Source of the DNA: Extibacter muris
GTDB lineage: Bacteria > Bacillota > Clostridia > Lachnospirales > Lachnospiraceae
Length of the DNA: 62,187 nt
Direction of reading: 5' to 3'
NCBI RefSeq assembly: GCF_004345005.1
Contig: NZ_SMMX01000017.1
Location: forward strand, 1-62,187
Below are positions 43,149-51,928 of this stretch, piece after piece (positions within the stretch are counted from its first letter, which is position 1; every line of letters begins with the position of its first letter). The notes beneath the pieces were generated by a model, which had not been told where the DNA came from, did not search any database, and saw only the letters and a program-made list of their open reading frames with translations. Position numbers and translations under genes: made by a program.

Positions 43149-43787
43149 TTACAGCAGTTCTGATATTCCTTCCGCCATTGCGGACAATATGATGCAGCAT
43201 GATGCGGCTCCGGCGTCAAGCACCCCTCTGGAGCGCTCTCCCAGACGGCTGGAGCGTCCGAACTTTGCCACCATATCCTTCGTACTGTCGCGCCCGGTTT
43301 CTGCTGCCGCCTTCATCTTCTGAAGCGCCGCTTCATATCCTTCCCCCGCTTCTTGGGCCTGCTTTACCGCGTCTACCGCAGGAGATAGCGTGTCTACCAG
43401 CGTCTTATCTCCCACCTGGGCCTCCACGATCCCCTGCAGGCCGTCAAGCCCTGCCGCCAGCATATTGCCAAAATCAGCCACACTGATGTCCTCCAGGCCT
43501 TCCCCTGCCTCTGCCATATCCATCAGGATCGTGCCATAGATAGGCCCCATGGAGCCTCCTATTTCATTCAGCAGTATCATGCCCAGCTCATCCAGCCCTT
43601 CCGTAAAGCTTATGTCCTTATCCGCAAAACGGGCTTCAAATACAGAAAATCCTTTGTTCATGTTCATGCCATGATCTCCGTCTCCAATCAGGCCGTCTAC
43701 CTCACCGAGGTACGCTTTATTATCCTGGATGGCCTTGACCATTTTCAGCAATACAGGCTTGCCGTCTGCATTTTTAAATGTACTCAT
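43149..43787 (-). CDS. dhaL: Dihydroxyacetone-kinase-type subunit DhaL
   Basis: A 212-residue ADP/ATP-binding subunit of a two-component dihydroxyacetone kinase. GLIGDGDHGMNMNKGF (about residues 33-48) is the metal-nucleotide motif with its conserved Asp residues, and GGSMGPIYGTIL and GRSSRLGERSRGVLDAGA match the helical barrel of DhaL. No dhaM phosphotransferase gene follows here, so either ATP is used directly or DhaM lies elsewhere. With DhaK it would phosphorylate a ketose such as dihydroxyacetone or erythrulose. It is last in the transporter-dehydrogenase operon. Confidence 0.93.
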   Translation of the reverse strand: MSTFKNADGKPVLLKMVKAIQDNKAYLGEVDGLIGDGDHGMNMNKGFSVFEARFADKDISFTEGLDELGMILLNEIGGSMGPIYGTILMDMAEAGEGLEDISVADFGNMLAAGLDGLQGIVEAQVGDKTLVDTLSPAVDAVKQAQEAGEGYEAALQKMKAAAETGRDSTKDMVAKFGRSSRLGERSRGVLDAGAASCCIILSAMAEGISELL

Positions 43788-43822
43788 CTCATTAACCCCT
43801 TCCTGTATGTTGTCGGTTCGTC

Positions 43823-44818
43823 CTATCTTTGTTTCAGCCCCATGCTGTAAGCCGGCATATCCAGCAGCTCCTTCAGCTCCTCATCCAGCTTCATGAGTGT
43901 CAGCGTCGCCCCCATCATCTCAAGGGACGTGAAGTAATTGCCCACATATGCTTTGTAGGTTTTGATTCCCTTCTCTTCCAGAAGCTTATCAATCTCATCA
44001 TATAATACATACAGCTCCATGACCGGTGTCGCTCCAAGCCCGGATACAAGCACTGCCACCTCGTCCCCTTCCGTGAATGGATAATCCGGCAGCACCACAT
44101 CGACCATTCTCTTAGCCATCTTATCTGCCGTCTCCAGCGGGCATACCTCGATCCCCGGTTCACCGTGATGGCCGATGCCGACTTCCATCGTTCCGTCCTT
44201 GATCTCGAAATTCGGATGGCCTACCGCAGGAAGCGTACAAGGCGTCAGCCCGATGCCTACAGAACGGGTATTGTCGATGGCCTTCTGGGCTGCCGCAACC
44301 ACCTCGTCCAGATCACCGCCTTGGGCCGCTTTCGCTCCGCCTACTTTCCACATCAGGACTTCACCGGCCACACCGCGGCGTTTCCCTCTCTGGTCCTTTG
44401 GTGCGGATGCCACATCGTCATTGGCCACGACCGTCTTTACCGTAATGCCTGCCTTTTTGGCCATCTTCACTGCCATCTTTACATTCATGTTATCTCCCGA
44501 GTAATTGCCGTACAGACATGCAACCCCCTTTCCCTGATCTGCTGCCTTGCAGGCATCCAGGAACGCTGCCGCGGTAGGGGAGGAACAGATCTCCCCTACG
44601 GCTGCCGCGTCGCACAGGTTCTCTCCTACGTATCCGATAAAAGCTGGTTTATGGCCGGAACCTCCTCCGGTTACCACGCCGACTTTTCCTTCCGGAATAT
44701 TCTTCGCCTTAACGACCCTTGGATTGTCCGTTGCCTCCACGATATCGCCATGCGCTTTCAGAAAGCCTCCCAGCATCTCATCTACAATGTTATCCGGATT
44801 GTTTACTATTCGCTGCAT
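43823..44818 (-). CDS. dhaK: Dihydroxyacetone-kinase-type subunit DhaK
   Basis: A 331-residue substrate-binding subunit. GVVTGGGSGHKPAFIGYVG (about residues 41-59) is the hallmark loop and GIGHHGEPGIEVCPLE (about 214-229) carries the histidine that binds the carbonyl covalently as a hemiaminal. The ATG at 44816-44818 has AAGGAGG 8 bases upstream; a longer upstream frame runs into the dehydrogenase gene and is rejected. It lies between the dehydrogenase and dhaL. Relatives include dihydroxyacetone and erythrulose kinases; the adjacent polyol dehydrogenase supports a ketose made by oxidation. Confidence 0.93.
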   Translation of the reverse strand: MQRIVNNPDNIVDEMLGGFLKAHGDIVEATDNPRVVKAKNIPEGKVGVVTGGGSGHKPAFIGYVGENLCDAAAVGEICSSPTAAAFLDACKAADQGKGVACLYGNYSGDNMNVKMAVKMAKKAGITVKTVVANDDVASAPKDQRGKRRGVAGEVLMWKVGGAKAAQGGDLDEVVAAAQKAIDNTRSVGIGLTPCTLPAVGHPNFEIKDGTMEVGIGHHGEPGIEVCPLETADKMAKRMVDVVLPDYPFTEGDEVAVLVSGLGATPVMELYVLYDEIDKLLEEKGIKTYKAYVGNYFTSLEMMGATLTLMKLDEELKELLDMPAYSMGLKQR

Positions 44819-44838
44819 ACACTTTTCCTCCTTACGCC

Positions 44839-45930
44839 TTATGCATCCATGCTTGGAACAAGAATCACTTTCAGTGCTCCGTTCTCGCCGGTCTTTGCAA
44901 TGTGGAATCCTTCTTCCCATCTCTCCAGAGGGAACTTATGGGTTACGACTCCTTCGGTCGGAAGCTTTCCGCTGCCAATCCAGTCTATGACCGTATCATA
45001 GCAGAACGGGCTTAGATGTACGCCCAGCAGATCCAGTTCTTTCCTGTCCGAGATGATAGACCAGTCTACCGTAACCGGCTGCCCGAATACGGAGAACTCT
45101 ACGAAGCGCCCCATCTTCCGTATAGCGTCAAGCCCCTGCTGTACGCTCGACGGATGTCCGGTCGCTTCTATATAGATGTCGCATCCGTAGCCGTCGGTCA
45201 TCTCTTTGATTTTAGCAGCCACATCCTCTTTTGCAGGATTTATCGCAATATCCGCTCCAAACTCCAGGGCTTTTGCAAGCCGGGCTTCATTCATATCGAG
45301 AACTACGAGGCATCTCGGATTTGCCTGCCTGATGGCTCCCACCATCCCAAGACCAAGAGTGCCCACACCGGACAGTACGACAAAATCTCTCGGCGTCACC
45401 TGGGCGCGCTCTACACAGTGGAACGAACAGCCGTACGGTTCAATCAAGGCTGCCTTCTCTATGGGCATATCCGCCGGCACCAGATAGGGAATCGCTTCTT
45501 TCGTAAGCTTTACATATTCAGCCATTCCGCCATTTACATTGTTCTGGAAGCCAAACAGGTCATGTTTCTCGCACATCCAGTGGCGCCCGGTCTTACAGAA
45601 CATGCACTCTCCGCACGGTACGATCTGCTCCGGACAGATCCTGTCGCCTACCTTCCAGCTGCCTTTTACCTTCTCCCCCATCTCTACCACTGTACCGACG
45701 AACTCATGGCCCGGTATCATAGGTTCCTTAATATACTTGGGCTGTCCGTCAAATCCCCAGAAGCTTGCAGCTCCTGCATAAGCTTTCGTATCTCCCGCAC
45801 AGATACCGCAGGCTTCTACTTTCAGAATCATCTCTCCTTCTCCTGCTCTCGGCGTGTCAACCATTTCATATCTGTAATCGCCGGGCGCATAGGCTACAAT
45901 CGCTTTCATTTTTTCTGGTAAACTGCTCAT
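44839..45930 (-). CDS. Zinc-dependent polyol dehydrogenase (erythritol/threitol-dehydrogenase-like)
   Basis: A 363-residue medium-chain dehydrogenase. Catalytic zinc ligands are in ACGICAGDTKAY and IPGHEFVGTVVEMG, the structural zinc Cys in CGECMFCKTGRHWMC, and the NAD site in SGVGTLGLGMVGAIRQANP. The ATG at 45928-45930 has AAGGAGG upstream. It is paralogous to the enzyme at 52959-54044. The family oxidises secondary alcohols of polyols such as erythritol, threitol or arabitol. Being followed by dhaK and dhaL suggests that its ketose product is phosphorylated by them. The exact polyol is inferred. Confidence 0.88.
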   Translation of the reverse strand: MSSLPEKMKAIVAYAPGDYRYEMVDTPRAGEGEMILKVEACGICAGDTKAYAGAASFWGFDGQPKYIKEPMIPGHEFVGTVVEMGEKVKGSWKVGDRICPEQIVPCGECMFCKTGRHWMCEKHDLFGFQNNVNGGMAEYVKLTKEAIPYLVPADMPIEKAALIEPYGCSFHCVERAQVTPRDFVVLSGVGTLGLGMVGAIRQANPRCLVVLDMNEARLAKALEFGADIAINPAKEDVAAKIKEMTDGYGCDIYIEATGHPSSVQQGLDAIRKMGRFVEFSVFGQPVTVDWSIISDRKELDLLGVHLSPFCYDTVIDWIGSGKLPTEGVVTHKFPLERWEEGFHIAKTGENGALKVILVPSMDA

Positions 45931-45971
45931 TATGACTACCTCCTTTTATTAATACTTTATTGAACTACACG

Positions 45972-47093
45972 CTATTCACGTATACGGTCTCCCGTCTCGA
46001 TATCAAACAGATGTGTCTTCTCGCCGCGGACCTCCAGCTTGATGATATCGCCGCTCTTATAGCGGGCTTCATCATCGGTGATAAGCATAAGCAGCGCTTC
46101 TCCGACATGGATACCGATACGGCGTTCGTCACCCAGATTCTCAAATGTGGCAACTTCCTCCGGCGTACCCATAGAATCTGCCCCGCCGATGAGCACATCC
46201 ATAGGACGTACCCCCATCTTGCACTTGAACCCGCTGCTCACCACTTTATAGTAGCGCTCCGGGACGGCTATCTTCAGATTGCTGTCCTTAAATGTGAAGA
46301 AGAAATGATCCCCCTCTCCGGCAATCGTCGTCTCCAGGATATTCATCGGCGGCTCTCCGATAAAGGAGGCGACAAACTCATTTACCGGATCGTCGTATAC
46401 TTCTGCCGGCGTTCCGAACTGCTGCAGCACGCCAAAGTTAATGATGGCAATCTTATCTGCCAGCGACATCGCCTCCAGCTGGTCATGCGTAACATATACG
46501 GTCGTACACTTGATGTCGTTGATAAGGCGCTTTATCTCCGTACGCATCGCCTGGCGGGCCTTCCCGTCCAGATGTGACAGGGGCTCATCCATGAGGAGCA
46601 GCTCCGGACGCCGTATGATCGCGCGCGCAATATTGACACGCTGCTTTTGACCGCCGGACAGCTTGACAGGCATCTTATCCAGCAGATCGTCACACTGCAT
46701 CAGAGGCGCGATCTCCTGCACCCGCTTATCGATCTCCGCCTTATCGACGCCTTTCGCCTTTAAGTTGAACGCTATGTTGTCGTATACGGTCAGAGGCGGA
46801 TACATGGCATAGTCTTCAAAAGCAAGGCCGATGTGCCTGTCTTTCGGGTGAAGGTTGTTGACGAGCGTATCCCCGATATAGATATCCCCCTTCGTGATAT
46901 CCTCCAGACCTGCGGTCATACGCAGCGTCGTGGTCTTGCCGCACCCGGAGGGGCCCAGAAGCGCTATAAATTCCCCCTGTTCACATACAAGGTTCAGATC
47001 CTTTACAGCATAATCATTCTGTACCGCGTTTTTCTTTTTTTTGCCGTTATTTTCATAACGTTTATACAGATGTTCTATTCTCAATCCAGCCAT
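45972..47093 (-). CDS. CUT1-type sugar/polyol ABC transporter ATP-binding protein, second copy
   Basis: A 373-residue MalK/UgpC-like ATPase. Walker A is GPSGCGKTTT near residues 48-57, signature LSGGQKQRVNIARAII, Walker B LLLMDEPLSHLDGK, and a C-terminal TOBE-type regulatory domain follows (GVRPMDVLIGG). It follows another, related ATPase gene by 4 bases. CUT1 importers normally have one ATPase gene used as a homodimer, so this pair probably forms a heterodimer. The length and all motifs are normal. Confidence 0.9.
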   Translation of the reverse strand: MAGLRIEHLYKRYENNGKKKKNAVQNDYAVKDLNLVCEQGEFIALLGPSGCGKTTTLRMTAGLEDITKGDIYIGDTLVNNLHPKDRHIGLAFEDYAMYPPLTVYDNIAFNLKAKGVDKAEIDKRVQEIAPLMQCDDLLDKMPVKLSGGQKQRVNIARAIIRRPELLLMDEPLSHLDGKARQAMRTEIKRLINDIKCTTVYVTHDQLEAMSLADKIAIINFGVLQQFGTPAEVYDDPVNEFVASFIGEPPMNILETTIAGEGDHFFFTFKDSNLKIAVPERYYKVVSSGFKCKMGVRPMDVLIGGADSMGTPEEVATFENLGDERRIGIHVGEALLMLITDDEARYKSGDIIKLEVRGEKTHLFDIETGDRIRE

Positions 47094-47097
47094 ATCC

Positions 47098-48249
47098 CTA
47101 CCCCTCCTGTTCTGTCAAAGCCAATACGGCAGCTTCGTTATATCTTGTCAAATATTCTTTTGACTCTGCGTCAAAGAACATAGCGTAGTTAAGTTCCATA
47201 TCGACATAAATATCCTGATCGATCTTGACAGTGAGTCCATTGGGGGCGATCATCCGAAGCTGAAGACCGTTCAGCTCCGCAACGATCACGGATTTGTTTC
47301 CTATGCTTTCATAACTGTATACCGTACACTTCAGATATCCTTCATGAGCCTCAAAAGAATAGTTCAGGTTCTGGGGCCGCATGCCGATATCCACTTTCTC
47401 GCATCCCAGATCATCCAGCTTTTCAAACAGTTCATAATCCGTCGGAAGGTGATACACCTTTTCTCCCGCATCCATTATAAATGAATAAGAATCCCCCTCC
47501 TTTTTAAGTGTCCCCGCAATCAGGTTGATCTCCGGGTCACCCATGAGCTGGCTTACAAATTCATTGCACGGCATGTAATAAATCTCGTCACCGGTACCTA
47601 TCTGGACGATCTTACCTTCATTTACGATAGCGATCCTGTCCCCCAGAGACATGGCCTCCATGAAATCGTGGGTTACATAGACGCTCGTCGTTCCAAAGTT
47701 AGCCTGTATCTCCTTCAGCTCCGTACGCATAGAATTGCGGAGCTTTGCATCCAGATGTGCAAGCGGTTCGTCCATAAGATATACCCGCGGCGAACGGACG
47801 AGCGCGCGGCCCATGGCGACACGCTGTTTCTGGCCGTTGGACAGCTGGCTCGGCAGGCGCTGCAGAAGATAGTCCATCTTCATCATCTCTGCGACTTCCT
47901 GAATCTTCTCTTTTATGTATGCTTCATCCTTTTTGTATAACGGGCTGCGCAAGGGTGAAGCCATATTGTCATACACTGTCATCTGGGGATACAGCGCATA
48001 GTTCTCAAACACCATCGCCGTGTCCCTGTGGGCAGCATCTGTTAGATTCATGACTTCTCCGTCGAATTTTACAACCCCTTCTTCCGGTATCTGGATACCT
48101 GCAATACAATTAAGGATGGTTGTCTTGCCGGCACCTGCGGGGCCGAACAGGACGAAGAACTCTTTATCTCTTATATCCAGGGATATGCCGTCCAAAGCCG
48201 TAACTTTTCCGAATTTTTTTGTAACATTTTCCAATTGTATTCTTGACAT
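47098..48249 (-). CDS. CUT1-type sugar/polyol ABC transporter ATP-binding protein, first copy
   Basis: A 383-residue MalK-like ATPase. Walker A is GPAGAGKTTI near residues 36-45; the signature reads LSNGQKQRVAMGRALV, with Asn where LSGGQ is usual; Walker B is VYLMDEPLAHLDAK. The TOBE region includes IGMRPQNLNYSFE. A changed signature in one of two ATPases is known from asymmetric ABC dimers in which one composite site is weak. It lies between the permease and second ATPase genes. Confidence 0.9.
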   Translation of the reverse strand: MSRIQLENVTKKFGKVTALDGISLDIRDKEFFVLFGPAGAGKTTILNCIAGIQIPEEGVVKFDGEVMNLTDAAHRDTAMVFENYALYPQMTVYDNMASPLRSPLYKKDEAYIKEKIQEVAEMMKMDYLLQRLPSQLSNGQKQRVAMGRALVRSPRVYLMDEPLAHLDAKLRNSMRTELKEIQANFGTTSVYVTHDFMEAMSLGDRIAIVNEGKIVQIGTGDEIYYMPCNEFVSQLMGDPEINLIAGTLKKEGDSYSFIMDAGEKVYHLPTDYELFEKLDDLGCEKVDIGMRPQNLNYSFEAHEGYLKCTVYSYESIGNKSVIVAELNGLQLRMIAPNGLTVKIDQDIYVDMELNYAMFFDAESKEYLTRYNEAAVLALTEQEG

Positions 48250-48259
48250 ATTCTCACAC

Positions 48260-49081
48260 CTATCCCTTCACAGCGCCAAAGCTCAGACCACGCACTAAAT
48301 GTTTCTGTATACATAATGCGAAAATAATAGCGGGTAACGCAGACACAGTTGCCGCGACGGCCAGCTGTCCATAATGGGCACTGTCTGTTCCGAGGAACTT
48401 GGTAATGGCTACTGTAATCGGCTGTACGTTCGTACCTGCCAGAATCAGCGGGAACGTAAAGCTGTTCCAGGCAAAGATGAATGCCAGCAGAGCTGCGGAT
48501 ACGAGACCCGGCTTGATCAGAGGCACCAGCATCTTGAAAAATATCTGATACCACGTATAACCGTCAACCTGGGCCGCATGCTCGATCTCAACAGAGATAT
48601 CTTCAAAGTAACCTCTTACGACCCAGATAAGCAGGGGCATGCAAATCAGCTGGTATACCCAGATAAGCCCAAAATAAGAATCATAGATGCCCAGCTTCTG
48701 GAAGAGCATGAACAAGGGTAATACGACCAGGATTTCAGGAGCGAATTTGAAAGACAATATCTGGAATGCTATGTCCTCCTTTTTCTTAAAATTATATCTT
48801 GCAAGTGCGTATGCGGCAGGCACCCCTGCCACGACGGAGACGATAACCGCGCCCCCTGCTACGATCAGACTGTCCAACATATATTTGAGATAATCTGACT
48901 GGAATATGACTGCTTTGTAATTGTCCAATGTAGGGCTGAATACAAACGTCGTCGTATACATCTGTGCATCGGGCTTTATTGTCAGGATAAGCATCCACAA
49001 CAATGGAAACAAAGCAAAAATCGTATATATGACTAACAGTAGATTCTGGACGACACGGCCCAATCTTTTTTTACTTTCCAT
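48260..49081 (-). CDS. CUT1-type ABC transporter permease (MalG-like)
   Basis: A 273-residue membrane protein with six predicted helices. The EAA loop that contacts the ATPase reads HAAQVDGYTWYQIFFKMLVP (about residues 184-203), near the expected position. It is the second permease of the importer and follows the MalF-like gene. It ends 10 bases before the first ATPase gene. The substrate is not visible from the sequence. Confidence 0.92.
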   Translation of the reverse strand: MESKKRLGRVVQNLLLVIYTIFALFPLLWMLILTIKPDAQMYTTTFVFSPTLDNYKAVIFQSDYLKYMLDSLIVAGGAVIVSVVAGVPAAYALARYNFKKKEDIAFQILSFKFAPEILVVLPLFMLFQKLGIYDSYFGLIWVYQLICMPLLIWVVRGYFEDISVEIEHAAQVDGYTWYQIFFKMLVPLIKPGLVSAALLAFIFAWNSFTFPLILAGTNVQPITVAITKFLGTDSAHYGQLAVAATVSALPAIIFALCIQKHLVRGLSFGAVKG

Positions 49082-49128
49082 GCTTTACATCCTTTCTGAC
49101 TATATATTTTATATCCTTATGCTGCCGG

Positions 49129-50064
49129 CTACTCATCCTGCCCCGACGCCAGTTTCTGAGCCATACGCTGCCTCTTGACAATCTGTTTGGCCACGATATT
49201 TATAAATACCCATAGTACCAGTATGTACGGAAGGGCATATCCAAATTTCTGGAACTGGAACCCCGTCTGGTATGAGGTCAGAGACAGGTTCATAAGCGTG
49301 TCGCCCGGCCCTCCTTTTGTCAGTCCGAATATAATGGCATATTCCTGCAGCGCCGCCATGAGGCGGAACAGCAATGCGATGTATAGGCTCGGCTTCAGCA
49401 TAGGCAGTGTCAGATTCCGGAAGTTGAACCATGCGCTTCCTCCGTCAATCTTCGCTGATTCAAACGGTGATTTCGGAAGCGACTGCAGCCCTGCAAGCAC
49501 AAGCAGCATGCAGAACGAAGTATTGACCCATATGTCGATCATCACGACCGTCATCATCGCCGTCGACGCGCTGGCCGCCCACGGGAAGTTATATACCCCG
49601 AAGAAGTTCAGGAACTTTTCTACGATGCCTACAGAGTTGTTCAGCATCAGCTGCCATATAATGGTGGCAGTAATCGGCGCAACCATAAGCGGGAATATGA
49701 GAACGACCCTGAGGATCTTTGAAAAACGGTTCTCCAGATTATTCAGCAGCATGGCAATCCCCAGGCCTATCCCCATCTCGAGCACGGTGCTGAAGAATGC
49801 ATACCGCAAGGTTACCCATACTGATTTCCAGAATCCCGAGGAAGTAAGTATGGTAATCCAGTTTTTCAATCCGATAAAACTGTACGTCGGCATCCTGAAC
49901 GAGTAGCTTGTCAGCGAGAAATAGATAGACATCACAAAAGGAATCATAATTCCGATCGTAATAATCAGTGCAGGAGCTACAATCAGGTACGGACGCATCC
50001 TCGTCTTAAACGGCACCACATTCAGCTCGCTCACGGCGGCACTGTTTTTTTTCTGCTCTTTCAT
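49129..50064 (-). CDS. CUT1-type ABC transporter permease (MalF-like)
   Basis: A 311-residue membrane protein with six predicted helices and the EAA loop SAKIDGGSAWFNFRNLTLPM (about residues 218-237). The ATG at 50062-50064 has GGAGG 8-9 bases upstream. It follows the solute-binding protein gene after a stem-loop and pairs with the MalG-like permease. Together they form the channel of the importer. Confidence 0.92.
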   Translation of the reverse strand: MKEQKKNSAAVSELNVVPFKTRMRPYLIVAPALIITIGIMIPFVMSIYFSLTSYSFRMPTYSFIGLKNWITILTSSGFWKSVWVTLRYAFFSTVLEMGIGLGIAMLLNNLENRFSKILRVVLIFPLMVAPITATIIWQLMLNNSVGIVEKFLNFFGVYNFPWAASASTAMMTVVMIDIWVNTSFCMLLVLAGLQSLPKSPFESAKIDGGSAWFNFRNLTLPMLKPSLYIALLFRLMAALQEYAIIFGLTKGGPGDTLMNLSLTSYQTGFQFQKFGYALPYILVLWVFINIVAKQIVKRQRMAQKLASGQDE

Positions 50065-50129
50065 TAGCGTTTCCTCCAATTTCTGTTTTCCTGATTCAAA
50101 TAATCCAGGACTTCATGTTAGAAAAAAAT

Positions 50130-50156
50130 CAAGGAGGGTCAGGTAACCCCTCCTTG
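50130..50156 (-). other. Stem-loop between the solute-binding protein and permease genes
   Basis: CAAGGAGGGT and ACCCCTCCTTG pair with a single bulge, followed on the minus strand by ATTTTTTTC. It resembles the mal-type intergenic element, which partly terminates transcription and stabilises the upstream mRNA so that the binding protein is in excess. Confidence 0.7.
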
Positions 50157-50202
50157 CCTTTCACCCTTAAGTATATATGAGCTGCTATTGTATGTTCCAG
50201 AG

Positions 50203-51630
50203 TTATTCGGATACTTCTAAATCAGATACAATCGCATCCAGGTCCTTCTTAAGCTGTTTCATAGCATCTTCTGTGGATGAATACTTATCAGTAAGTACCA
50301 GATCTTGGAGCACTTCCGCCCATTTGGTCGTACACTCGAAGAAGTACGGCTGAGGCGTAAACTGAATCGTTGCATTTTCAGATAATACGTCGATAGATTC
50401 AAGGTAGTTGTCTGCTTTTCCGACAATCGCTTTGTACTCATCACTCTCCATAACGGATGTACGCGGCGTATCCGGGCTAGCACCGTCAGTTCCTGCATAA
50501 AGCATGTAATCCGGGCTCGTAAAATACTGGATGAAATACCATGCGGCATCCTTATTCTTAGAATCAGCATTCATAGCAAGTGACCATATCCATACATTTG
50601 CCTTCATATCCTCTTCTGTCTTTCCTTCAGGAAGCGGAATCGTGGACCATGCGATGTTGCCTGACTGGTCAGATGCGCCTTCGTAGTTCTGGAAGTATCC
50701 GGCACTTGTAGCGTCAAATAGCATAGCGGCTTTTCCTGCGCCAAGGTCTGAGCTCGCCTCATACCACGTATAGTTGGACCACTGCGGAGCGCCTGCTTCT
50801 TTTATTAATTTCACCCAGTAATCCGTCATTTCAATCGCTTCTTTTGAATCCAGCTGGCATACGAGCTTGCCGTCTTCAATTGCAAAGTCTTTTCCGCCCC
50901 ACGTAGCAAACAATGACATGTATCCAGGATGAATCGTAGCCCATTCACGTGTACCGCGTACTGCGATGCCATAAGAGCCGGAGCCGTTAAATTCGTCGAG
51001 CGATTTTGCCGTCTCAAGCAGCTCGTCTGTAGTAGTCGGAACCGTTATTCCTTTTTCCTCAAATACCTTCTTGTTGTAAGCCAGGTTATTCAGTTCCCAT
51101 CCCATCGGGAGTGCCCACTGGGAGCCTTCGCCTACTGCATGCCCCGGAACAAGGTCCCATTTAAGAGGTTCTACCGTTGCACTGATAAAGTCATCATAAT
51201 TGTAGTCGGCTGCTGTCTTGGATGCGTCGTTTATGTAATCTTCCAATGGTTCCATATAGCCGGCTGACGCGTATTCCCATACCTGATATGCACCGGTCAT
51301 ATACACATCCGGAGTACCGGAGCGGCTGCTCAAGGATGTATTCAGCTTGTCAAAGTAATTGGATTCCGGTGTGGATGAATATTCGACCGTAATACCTGTC
51401 AGATCTTCAAACTCTTCAATTTTGGATATTACCGCTTTTGAATAGTTATGTTCATTGAACATTACATTGATCGTCGTGCCTTCGTAGTTTTTCCAGTCAA
51501 AGTCCTCGGCCTTGCCGCTCGATTTTGCCTTGTCATCATCGCCGCCGGAATCGGAACCTTTGCCGCATCCTGCCAGCATCGAGCCAACCATCACTGCACA
51601 TAGAAGAACACTGATTACTCTTTTTTTCAT
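50203..51630 (-). CDS. CUT1-type solute-binding lipoprotein
   Basis: A 475-residue extracellular solute-binding protein (SBP_bac_1 type). The signal ends in SMLAGC with Cys22, then a Gly/Ser/Asp linker. The core has NVMFNEHNYSKAVISKIEEF, MTGAYQVWEYASAGYMEPLE and DAAWYFIQYFTSPDYML, typical of the family. It binds a sugar or polyol for the two permeases and two ATPases that follow. It is the first gene of the operon and has a consensus promoter 95 bases upstream. Downstream enzymes (polyol dehydrogenase, DhaKL) suggest a polyol. Confidence 0.92.
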   Translation of the reverse strand: MKKRVISVLLCAVMVGSMLAGCGKGSDSGGDDDKAKSSGKAEDFDWKNYEGTTINVMFNEHNYSKAVISKIEEFEDLTGITVEYSSTPESNYFDKLNTSLSSRSGTPDVYMTGAYQVWEYASAGYMEPLEDYINDASKTAADYNYDDFISATVEPLKWDLVPGHAVGEGSQWALPMGWELNNLAYNKKVFEEKGITVPTTTDELLETAKSLDEFNGSGSYGIAVRGTREWATIHPGYMSLFATWGGKDFAIEDGKLVCQLDSKEAIEMTDYWVKLIKEAGAPQWSNYTWYEASSDLGAGKAAMLFDATSAGYFQNYEGASDQSGNIAWSTIPLPEGKTEEDMKANVWIWSLAMNADSKNKDAAWYFIQYFTSPDYMLYAGTDGASPDTPRTSVMESDEYKAIVGKADNYLESIDVLSENATIQFTPQPYFFECTTKWAEVLQDLVLTDKYSSTEDAMKQLKKDLDAIVSDLEVSE

Positions 51631-51724
51631 ACTTCTTTCCTCCCTTTTGATACATTCTCTGCATAAAAAAGTGCTTCTTTTTTCGGTTTACCTGCCCGAT
51701 TTTTTATGCATTTTGTCTAAAGCC

Positions 51725-51753
51725 AGTATATTCCCAATTCTGTCATTTGTCAA
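51725..51753 (-). promoter_or_regulatory. Promoter of the CUT1 transporter-dha operon
   Basis: TTGACA, 17 bases, TATACT on the minus strand. The start site leaves a leader of nearly 90 bases. The direct repeats at 51741-51770 overlap the -35 box. Confidence 0.75.
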
Positions 51754-51770
51754 GCATTTTGTCATTTGTC
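51741..51770. promoter_or_regulatory. Direct repeat at the transporter promoter
   Basis: TGTCATTTGTC occurs at 51741-51751 and again at 51760-51770, a 19-bp period, covering the -35 box and the region just upstream of it. On the minus strand it reads GACAAATGACA. It is a candidate activator or repressor site; no regulator gene for this operon is visible next to it. Confidence 0.5.
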
Positions 51771-51865
51771 TTATTTTATGCCGTGTTTAAGGTATTTTTG
51801 CACTAATATTTCCTATATTTTATTCGTTCTTTTGTCTGTTTTTTCTTTAACAACGTTCTTTTTCC

Positions 51866-51894
51866 TTGCAACCATCTGTTTTTTATTGTATGAT
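51866..51894 (+). promoter_or_regulatory. Promoter of the YesL-like gene
   Basis: TTGCAA, 17 bases, TATGAT on the plus strand, 35 bases before the start codon. It is divergent from the transporter operon promoter. Confidence 0.6.
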
Positions 51895-51928
51895 TACTCC
51901 ATAAACTGATACCCGGAGGTCCGTACTT

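Noticed and set aside
44819-44920. A longer DhaK reading frame with 34 extra N-terminal codons
   Set aside because: The extra codons overlap the end of the dehydrogenase gene and an AAGGAGG site precedes the shorter start.
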